Assembly: GCA_964437365.1 (NCBI GenBank)
Contig: CAYTGM010000029.1
Span: forward strand, 1 to 62,156
Direction of reading: 5' to 3'
From: CAYTGM01 sp964437365
GTDB lineage: Bacteria > Sumerlaeota > Sumerlaeia > SLMS01
Length of the DNA stretch: 62,156 bases
This document shows positions 45,421-52,280 of this stretch, in pieces (the stretch's first letter is position 1; each line of letters starts with the position of its first letter). The notes beneath the pieces were generated by a model. It saw nothing but the letters and a program-made list of their open reading frames with translations. It made no database searches and was not told the DNA's origin. A program made the translations under genes and the position numbers.

Positions 45421-46109
45421 TCAATCGAGTCACCGACTTAGATACCGCAATCAAACAATATATACAATCAGGAATGACAATGATGATAGGGGGCTTCGGC
45501 CGAGGCGGAGTCCCCTTCACTATTCTTGAACAACTCGCTGAAAAAAAAGAAACTCTGACAGACCTCACCTTGATCAAGAACGATGCAAACGAGCCGAACC
45601 TAGGCATCGGAATGCTTCTCGCCAACCTCCAGGTGAAGAAACTGATCTCAACGCACATCGGTCTTAACCCTGCCTTCATTCAGCAAATGAATGATGGGGA
45701 GATTGCATGTGAGCTGATCCCGCAGGGAATATTTGCTGAAAAAATCCGGGCAGGAGGTGCTGGAATTCCAGCTTTCCTCACTGATGTGGGTCTTAATACA
45801 ACGGTTGAAGAAGGAAAGACCAAATATACACTCGATGGTAAGGAATACCTCCTCGAGCGGAGCCTCCGCGGCGATGTCGCACTTCTATGCGCGGACATAG
45901 CTGACACGTCAGGCAATTGCTGGTGGAGAGGCACCAACCGTAATATGTCCGTTGTCATGGGGACCGCTTGTGACCGGGTGATCGTTGAAGCAAAGAAGAT
46001 CGTCGAGCCGGGAGAACTGGTAGCCGAGAATGTTCATCTCCCGTGTGTATTCGTTGATGCCGTTGTTCAGGCAGAAGAACGAGCGCACCTGAAAGGAACT
46101 GCTCAATGA
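45417..46109 (+). CDS. 3-oxoacid CoA-transferase, subunit A
   Basis: This 230-residue alpha subunit belongs to the family of acetoacetate, butyrate and succinyl:3-oxoacid CoA-transferases. Family runs are MMIGGFGRGGVPFTILEQL (about 21-40), GLNPAFIQQM, ELIPQGIFAEKIRAGGAGIPAFLT and RGDVALLCADIADTSGN. The start is GTG, overlapping the aminotransferase stop. The acid substrate cannot be read from sequence, but members of this type usually accept beta-oxo acids, which is what the neighbouring aminotransferase would make from a beta-amino acid. Its stop overlaps the start of subunit B. Confidence 0.92.
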   Translation: MINRVTDLDTAIKQYIQSGMTMMIGGFGRGGVPFTILEQLAEKKETLTDLTLIKNDANEPNLGIGMLLANLQVKKLISTHIGLNPAFIQQMNDGEIACELIPQGIFAEKIRAGGAGIPAFLTDVGLNTTVEEGKTKYTLDGKEYLLERSLRGDVALLCADIADTSGNCWWRGTNRNMSVVMGTACDRVIVEAKKIVEPGELVAENVHLPCVFVDAVVQAEERAHLKGTAQ

Positions 46110-46792
46110 CAGCGTCGAATAAACTTGAAGGAACAGAAGGCATCATTGTCCGTAAAGCCTCAGCACTCCTCGAATACTGGGCAGAGAAGGATTCAGGGAT
46201 TTCGGTCAATCTTGGAATCGGAATGCCAACCTTGATTCCCAACGTTCTCTCTGATGAATCTCCGATCATCTTTCATAGTGAGAATGGCTTTCTTGGACGG
46301 GGCATCCCGAAAAAAGAGGAAGACCGGGACCATCACTATATAGACGCGGGAGGAGCTGCGGTAGAGCTCACTAAGGGCTCCGCCTGCTTTGACAGTCTCT
46401 TGTCATTTACTATCATTCGTGGAGGGAACCTCGACGTAACCGTTCTTGGTGCATTCGAGGTCAGCATGAAGGGAGATCTTGCCAACTGGATGATTCCTGG
46501 AAAACTGACTCCCGGTATGGGAGGGGGAATGGAACTCGCCCAGAAAGCAAGACGCGTTGTTGTTGTAAGCCGCCACCTCGACAAAAAAGGGAACGGCAAG
46601 CTCAAAACAGAATGCTCCCTCCCTCTTACTGCATCTGGTTGTGTTGATCACTTGATTACTGAGCGTGCCTACATGCGCCGCGATAACGGCCAGTTCCGAG
46701 TCGTCTCAATTCACCCTGACCACACGCCGGAATCTGCCCTCGAGGGAATGCCTGAAGAGCTTAAGGTCAGCGACTCCCTGGAAGCCTGGTAA
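46106..46792 (+). CDS. 3-oxoacid CoA-transferase, subunit B
   Basis: This 228-residue beta subunit completes the CoA-transferase. The catalytic Glu that forms the acyl-CoA intermediate lies in HSENGFLGRG (about 54-63). NLGIGMPTLIPNVL before it and LTPGMGGGMELAQKARRVVV after it are typical. CSLPLTASGCVDHLITERAYMRR is the conserved C-terminal part. Its ATG overlaps the end of subunit A. It is the last gene of the aminotransferase operon and is convergent with the signal peptidase gene. Confidence 0.93.
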   Translation: MTASNKLEGTEGIIVRKASALLEYWAEKDSGISVNLGIGMPTLIPNVLSDESPIIFHSENGFLGRGIPKKEEDRDHHYIDAGGAAVELTKGSACFDSLLSFTIIRGGNLDVTVLGAFEVSMKGDLANWMIPGKLTPGMGGGMELAQKARRVVVVSRHLDKKGNGKLKTECSLPLTASGCVDHLITERAYMRRDNGQFRVVSIHPDHTPESALEGMPEELKVSDSLEAW

Positions 46793-47111
46793 GCTTCCGA
46801 TTTAAGGTCTCTTGATTGGTTCAAGATAACTGCTTTTTCCTGGAAATTCTGAGTCGGGTCTCGCTTGGTTTTTACTGAAGAGTTGGCGGCGTTTTGATGT
46901 ATGATACGCCCGGGGCTCGGACCATGCTCGCTCGATGTTGAGACCATGCTCGGACCATCGGCATCGACCGTACCTGGTCTCAGACTCATGCGAGACCCGA
47001 GTGAAGCTGAGTCTGGAAACACCATGTCAGGGAAAACAGAGTGACTCTGCCCTGGCAGCAGGAGACCCAGCCCAGAAGCTCTTGCTCACAAAAATGTAAA
47101 TTCAGGAACGA
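46793..47111. other. Structured intergenic region with inverted repeats
   Basis: No gene is visible. Inverted repeats are dense here. TCGGGTCTCGC (46854-46864) pairs with GCGAGACCCGA (46990-47000). TGAGACCA (46939-46946) pairs with TGGTCTCA (46975-46982). CAGACTCA (46981-46988) pairs with TGAGTCTG (47008-47015). CAGAGT-G-ACTCTG lies at 47037-47049. The second and third stems share bases, so they exclude each other. GGACCATGCTCG-like units repeat near 46919 and 46943. It lies between two convergent genes. It may include their terminators or a small RNA. Confidence 0.5.
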
Positions 47112-48092
47112 CTATTTGCCATTTCCAGGTTCAAGAAAACCGAAGCCTGCCCAGGGCCAATAGCGGAAAACCGCTTCTCCTCTAAGGTGATCCCGGGGAA
47201 CGGCACCAAAGTAACGACCGTCCAGGGAAGAAGAGGCATTATCGCCAAGCATCAGTACCGCATCGTCAGGAACCTCAATAAAGCTTGGTTCGTCATTCTG
47301 ATGGGGAACCGGAGGTCTTGATGGAGGTGGAAAGTGAAAGAGATGGTCGAAGCGAGCCTCGGTAATGGGCGATCCATCGGCCAGAACCGGCTCGGCATCC
47401 AAGTGAATCTCTGTTCCTCCGTAGCGGTTAGAGTAACGCTTTTCATCACCAACACCAACAGCATAAGAGCGGGTAGGACGTACAGCGATGCTCTCCCCTG
47501 GCAACCCGACGGTCCTTTTGATGTACACAGGTCGCTCTACATCCCACTTGTACTCATTGTATGGAACTTTAAAGACAGCGATATCTCCTCGCTCAGGGGG
47601 GCTGAACCAGAAAGCGAATTTATTAACGATAATCATGTCACGTCGGGCTTCTGATTCTCCGGCCAGACGTATAACGTCAGACGGATTAGCATTCTCTACG
47701 AAGATGAAATCTTTATAGGTGCCGTCCTCATTCATCAGGAATATCTGCAGGTTGTTCGACACTCGCCCACTGTTGGAGCGCATCGTGTAGATGACATCTT
47801 TGATGCCATCGCCGTCGTAGTCCTCCATGACAACTTCGCCCCTCTGGTCACCAATAAGGGTGGGAGTCATGGAGCCGGTGGGAATCATGAAGAGTTCGAA
47901 GACGAAGCTCCGGATAAACATGGCCAGGACATAAGCAAAAACGAGGGCATCAAGGTAGCCTCTGATTTGCTGAAGAAAGGTGAGCTTCTGTTCTTTCGAA
48001 CTCCCGCCCTTCTGGTTCTTTCTAGCTTTGATGCGTTCCTCCATCGATTGTGTGGAGGAGGCTTTCTTCGATGGCTTTTCTTCGTTTTTCAC
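47112..48092 (-). CDS. lepB: Signal peptidase I with a Ca-loop-like insert
   Basis: This membrane serine protease removes signal peptides at the outer side of the inner membrane. A charged N-terminus is followed by one membrane helix (about 45-70). The catalytic Ser74 (PTGSMTPTL) and Lys192 (VYIKRTVGLPGE) are present, and the closing box GDNASSSLDGRYFG is at 283-296. Between Ser and Lys an extra stretch of about 65 residues includes DYDGDGIKD (91-99), which looks like a calcium-binding loop. The start is GTG 48092. The Met codon at residue 17 is an alternative. It lies upstream of no other gene in the same unit. Confidence 0.92.
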   Translation of the reverse strand: MKNEEKPSKKASSTQSMEERIKARKNQKGGSSKEQKLTFLQQIRGYLDALVFAYVLAMFIRSFVFELFMIPTGSMTPTLIGDQRGEVVMEDYDGDGIKDVIYTMRSNSGRVSNNLQIFLMNEDGTYKDFIFVENANPSDVIRLAGESEARRDMIIVNKFAFWFSPPERGDIAVFKVPYNEYKWDVERPVYIKRTVGLPGESIAVRPTRSYAVGVGDEKRYSNRYGGTEIHLDAEPVLADGSPITEARFDHLFHFPPPSRPPVPHQNDEPSFIEVPDDAVLMLGDNASSSLDGRYFGAVPRDHLRGEAVFRYWPWAGFGFLEPGNGK

Positions 48093-48140
48093 GGGCTATT
48101 CAGTTCAGTTTCCTGTGTATTGGCCCTCATAAAAGAGCAA

Positions 48141-48174
48141 GCGGCTCATGCCTGCAAGGAGAGACATGAGCCGC
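48141..48174 (-). terminator. Terminator of glgP
   Basis: GCGGCTCATG (48141-48150) and CATGAGCCGC (48165-48174) form an exact 10-bp stem with a 14-nt loop. On the minus strand it is followed by TTGCTCTTTTATG. It lies 24 bases after the phosphorylase stop and upstream of lepB. Confidence 0.8.
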
Positions 48175-48197
48175 CATCATATTGTTTGGTTGGAAAC

Positions 48198-50858
48198 TTA
48201 GTAGGAAGCGTTTCGTTTAGAAACCTCTGCCCAGCGAACAAGTCCCATTTCGTGGGGATCGAAGAGCTTATCATCATTGGGAAGAACGCGAACGGTGAAT
48301 CCGTGCTCACCCGATTCTGCCATCACAAAGTCTCCTTTGAAGATATGTACATCTTGGCCATCTTCTTTCACAGACTTTTCAAGTTTCATCGGGAAGCGAT
48401 TGTAGTTTGGCAGGCTGCCGTTTTCTGGTCGGAGCTCTTCAGCGTAAATCTCAACGATCACCTGGTCGAGACTCAACGATCCGATGGTAACGCGCGCTTC
48501 AACTTTAATCTCTTGTTTCACAGGTGCGCTATACATGTCCGTTCCCTCCGGCATTTCCGAGAGGATGAAGGCGTTAACGTGGATCTGACTCCACGCATGT
48601 CGTAGCTCATCTTTCTTCTTCGCGTATTGGCGAGCTTCCTCGAAGCTTTTCTTAGTAAGCTCAACAAACCGATCAGAACCACGCAGGTAATAGTTCGTTG
48701 TATATTCAGTGACCATACGGTCGGTATTGAAGTTCGGGCCAACGGTCTTCATCGATTCTTTCACAAGGTTCAGCCATTCGCGGGGAACGTTATCCTTGTC
48801 GACATTGTAATAGGTTGGAACGATTTCCTTCTCAAGAACGCGGTAGAGCGTTTCGGCGTCTTCTGCATCCTGTTTATCCTGATCTTCGTAATCCTTCTCG
48901 TAGCCGATCACAAAACCTGATTCAGGATTTTTCTCATATGCTTCGGGCCACCAGCCATCAAGAATGGAACAGTTCAATCCACCATTCAGAGGAACCTTCA
49001 TTCCAGATGTACCGGAAGCTTCATTAGGTCGTCTTGGGTTATTCAGCCAGACGTCTACCCCGCTGGTCAGACGACGTCCAATATTCATGTCGTAATTCTC
49101 AACAAAGACGAGCCTGTTACGGAAGCGATCATCCTTTGAAAACTCAATAATCTTGCGGATGAATGCCTGCCCTGCCTCATCAGCCGGGTGCGCCTTACCA
49201 GCAAAAACAAACTGTACAGGGCGCTCGGGATTATTGACAATCCTTGCAAGGCGATCAGGGTCTCTAAAGAGAAGGACAGCGCGCTTGTAGGTTGCAAAGC
49301 GTCGAGCGAAACCGATAGTCAATGCATTGGCTGTAAATACCTCATCGACTTTGTCTATCTCATCAGGCATTTCCCCGAAGCGAGTATGCTGGCTTCTAAG
49401 TCGTGTGTGGATAAACTCAATGAGATCCTGCTTCACATGACCCATGGTTGCCCAAAGCTCTTCATCAGGGATTGTTTCAATTGCCTGCGACCACATGTCT
49501 TCGTGAATGATTCTATTGCGCCAATCTGGTCCTAAGTACTTGTCGAAGAGGTTCTGAAAATCAAAACCCATCCAGGTTCTCGTATGTACACCGTTTGTGA
49601 TATAGCCAATCGGAATTTCAGCAACCGGGACATCGCGCCAGATAGGTGCCATCATTTTCTTGGAGACTTCACCGTGTAGCCGAGATACACCGTTGGCCAT
49701 CGCAGCAAAGGAGAGAGCCAGGATCGTCATGGAAAAGAGTTGCTGTCCATCAGGCATCGGCTCGACGCCGAACTCAATAAATTCAGAGCGAGTAAGCTGT
49801 ATAGACTCGTAGTAGCCGCGGAAATATTTATCAACAAGCCCGAGCGGGAAACGGTCGTGTCCCGCTGGTACCGGTGTATGAGTTGTAAAGAGGGATGATG
49901 AACGGATCACCTCAAGGGATTCAGGAAGTGAAAGGCCATCGATCAACATATAGTTTCGAAGACGCTCAAGACTTAGAAAGGCTGAGTGGCCTTCATTCAT
50001 GTGATACAGAGTGGGTTCACGATCGATAACTTCTTCTTTGAGAAGAGCCCGAATCGTCTTCACACCGCCCATCCCAAGTATGATTTCCTGCTGGATACGT
50101 GTCTCCTGATCTCCACCATACAAACGAGAAGTTAACTTACGATCATTCTCGATATTTTCGCTGAGGTCCGTATCCATCATATAGATCGGAACTCGACCGA
50201 CATTAATTTGCCAGATTTTCGCAGTAATCAAACGTCCGGGAAATTCGATGCGGATCTTCATCTCCTCACCAGACTTCGTCATCACGGGAAAGACAGGAAG
50301 CTCCTCCCATTTCTGAGTGTTATAGACAGCTACCTGCTGACCATGCTCGTCAATCTGCTGCTGGAAATAGCCATCATGGTAGAGAAGACCGATAGCGATC
50401 ATCGGAATGCCGAGGTCCGAGGACGATTTCAAATGGTCTCCTGAAAGGACCCCAAGACCACCTGAATATATCTGGAGAATTTCATGGAGCCCATATTCAG
50501 CGGAAAAATAGGCGACCAGAGTTTCTTTCTTCGCGCCATGGCGCTGGTGCCACCAGCTCTTCTTGGCAGATTTATATTCCTCGAAGGATCCAATTACCTC
50601 GTCGTAGTATTCGAGAAGCTCGGGATCCTGTGCCGCATGATCGAGTCTTTCCTGACTGACATTTCGGAGGAAGCGTACGGCATTACCGTTTGTTGTGATC
50701 CAGGTTGGTAGATCGATTTTCCTGAAGAGCTCGCGCGCACGTGGATTCCAGGTCCACCAGAGATTTTCAGACAATTCCTTGAGACCCTTCAACTTATCGG
50801 GGACATTGGGAATGAAATGTACTTTACCCAGAAATTCAGTGGGTGCTGATCTATACAT
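48198..50858 (-). CDS. glgP: Alpha-glucan phosphorylase (short-type)
   Basis: This GT35 enzyme releases glucose 1-phosphate from glycogen or maltodextrin. It begins ENLWWTWNPRARELFR, typical of the shorter glgP type. The PLP and phosphate region is EASGTSGMKVPLNGGLNCSILDGWWPE with the surrounding WLNNPRRP. Glucan contacts are in MNEGHSAFL and TTHTPVPAGHDRF. I placed the start at ATG 50858 (886 residues), with AGGA upstream at a good distance; an in-frame ATG at 50939 adds 27 residues without family support. No glycogen synthase or branching enzyme gene is in the window. Confidence 0.93.
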   Translation of the reverse strand: MYRSAPTEFLGKVHFIPNVPDKLKGLKELSENLWWTWNPRARELFRKIDLPTWITTNGNAVRFLRNVSQERLDHAAQDPELLEYYDEVIGSFEEYKSAKKSWWHQRHGAKKETLVAYFSAEYGLHEILQIYSGGLGVLSGDHLKSSSDLGIPMIAIGLLYHDGYFQQQIDEHGQQVAVYNTQKWEELPVFPVMTKSGEEMKIRIEFPGRLITAKIWQINVGRVPIYMMDTDLSENIENDRKLTSRLYGGDQETRIQQEIILGMGGVKTIRALLKEEVIDREPTLYHMNEGHSAFLSLERLRNYMLIDGLSLPESLEVIRSSSLFTTHTPVPAGHDRFPLGLVDKYFRGYYESIQLTRSEFIEFGVEPMPDGQQLFSMTILALSFAAMANGVSRLHGEVSKKMMAPIWRDVPVAEIPIGYITNGVHTRTWMGFDFQNLFDKYLGPDWRNRIIHEDMWSQAIETIPDEELWATMGHVKQDLIEFIHTRLRSQHTRFGEMPDEIDKVDEVFTANALTIGFARRFATYKRAVLLFRDPDRLARIVNNPERPVQFVFAGKAHPADEAGQAFIRKIIEFSKDDRFRNRLVFVENYDMNIGRRLTSGVDVWLNNPRRPNEASGTSGMKVPLNGGLNCSILDGWWPEAYEKNPESGFVIGYEKDYEDQDKQDAEDAETLYRVLEKEIVPTYYNVDKDNVPREWLNLVKESMKTVGPNFNTDRMVTEYTTNYYLRGSDRFVELTKKSFEEARQYAKKKDELRHAWSQIHVNAFILSEMPEGTDMYSAPVKQEIKVEARVTIGSLSLDQVIVEIYAEELRPENGSLPNYNRFPMKLEKSVKEDGQDVHIFKGDFVMAESGEHGFTVRVLPNDDKLFDPHEMGLVRWAEVSKRNASY

Positions 50859-51112
50859 ATGATTAATTCCTATTCGGAGATTGATTTCACAGGTCGTTCT
50901 TTCTTTGGAGGGGCGGGTGTAATAGCATGCACGCTCCAACTACAAAGAGAAATATCTTCGTGTGGCTGGAAGGGTTCAAATGTTTTTGGTTTTTTTTGCA
51001 CAAAAAACAACAGGAACGTTAATCAATCATTTAACTAACATTGAATTTACTGAATTTATCCAATCTCCACCTTGCACTAAACTATGTGCAAAATTGCATA
51101 AACAATAGGTCC

Positions 51113-51883
51113 TCAGGCTTCCGCAGGCGCTCCAGCTGAAGAAGAGGAACGAGGAACCTTATGCAATCCGGTTGGAGGTAGAAGAAAAGTGCCGAAAAGA
51201 AGAATCAAAGCCGCATTCATTTCCAGCGCTTCCTCAACAAAAGCAATAGGACCGTATTTCTCAATATTGTAGAAGCCCAGGTCTTCACCAGACTCAAGAA
51301 GCATCGATGAGCCCATCACGACGCCCGAAAGGAAGAAATAGAGAAACCAGGGACATGCGCTGAAAAGCGCTTTGAGCTTATTCCTCAGAAGAAAAAGAAC
51401 CAGCAGTGAAATGAAGCAGAGACCTGCGACCAATCCAAGCACGAGCTGGATACTCACGTCACCCTCTCCCTGGCGCATTCCCAGTGAAACAAAATCATGC
51501 ATGGAATCCATTTTCTTTCCCTGAATACGGGGTTGCGTATACCACTTAAAAATGGTCCAGCCAAAGCTTGTCTCTTCCAGAAAACAAACTGCTCCAGTAA
51601 ATGGAATCAGCATATTCCATCGTGAGAGTTTTCGATCCGACTTGATGCGCACATAACCAACAATTGCCACGACAAGAAAGGCAGTGGCTCCCACCCATTC
51701 CAGTATTCGATTCTCCCGAGTAATCCACTTTCTCAGTTCTTTGACGTCGAATTGATAGCCGATCCCATAGAAAATAATTGCAAGTATGATTGTAAAGATC
51801 ACCATGGCTCCGAAGTAGCTCTTCAGAACGGGTTGGTATTCATTCACCATGTAAGAGTAGAAGTGCTTCACTCTTGAGAACAT
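51113..51883 (-). CDS. Unknown polytopic membrane protein
   Basis: I do not recognise this 256-residue protein. It has six to seven hydrophobic segments: about 20-45, 60-80, 90-110, 150-172, 180-200, and 220-240. It carries striking acidic pairs within or beside membrane segments: FLEETSFGWTIFKWY at about 100-114 and FVEEALEMNAALILLFG at about 220-236. Paired Glu in membranes are seen in proton-coupled or metal-binding proteins, but no family is clear. ATG 51883 has GGGAG 6 bases upstream and is preferred over the longer frame starting at 51988. It follows aconitase on the same strand at 397 bases distance. Confidence 0.7.
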   Translation of the reverse strand: MFSRVKHFYSYMVNEYQPVLKSYFGAMVIFTIILAIIFYGIGYQFDVKELRKWITRENRILEWVGATAFLVVAIVGYVRIKSDRKLSRWNMLIPFTGAVCFLEETSFGWTIFKWYTQPRIQGKKMDSMHDFVSLGMRQGEGDVSIQLVLGLVAGLCFISLLVLFLLRNKLKALFSACPWFLYFFLSGVVMGSSMLLESGEDLGFYNIEKYGPIAFVEEALEMNAALILLFGTFLLPPTGLHKVPRSSSSAGAPAEA

Positions 51884-51980
51884 AATTAACTCCCGATGTT
51901 TTGTCACATGTTGGACAACATTCTGTAACGATGTGCTCACAGGAGAGGCTAGTAAAAACAGAAGGTCCTGAAAATGAAGA

Positions 51981-52006
51981 TCGGGCACCTGAGAAAAGGT
52001 GCCCGA
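51981..52006 (-). terminator. Hairpin between aconitase and membrane-protein gene
   Basis: TCGGGCACCT (51981-51990) and AGGTGCCCGA (51997-52006) form an exact 10-bp stem with a 6-nt loop. On the minus strand TCTTCATTTTC follows. It lies 275 bases after the aconitase stop, so it ends a long untranslated tail. A second stem, CAGAGTCC (52110-52117) with GGACTCTG (52129-52136), lies in that tail. Confidence 0.65.
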
Positions 52007-52280
52007 CGAGAGAGAGATGAAGCTGAGCCCCCTGCACGGAGCTCTGATAGTGCGAATTGAGAACGACTCCGGCTGCTAGCCCCTGAGCCTGATGTTGATG
52101 GCCGGAAATCAGAGTCCTGGAGATTGATGGACTCTGGAGGCAATTCATCCGATTCGTTATGTTTTTGCTCTTGGATTTTATCCTCAAGCAACCTTATGAC
52201 CGTAGCCTGACCGGGAGTGCCCTTGTCAACATGATCTTTCCAATCTGCAACATTGTCACCAGGAACCCGTGTCACAGCTG

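Noticed and set aside
51949..52275. Minus-strand GTG frame of 108 codons just after acnA
   Set aside because: Its last third runs through the perfect hairpin at 51981-52006 and ends in Phe/Arg-rich sequence; it is more likely an untranslated tail with stem-loops. A short peptide from its first part cannot be fully excluded.
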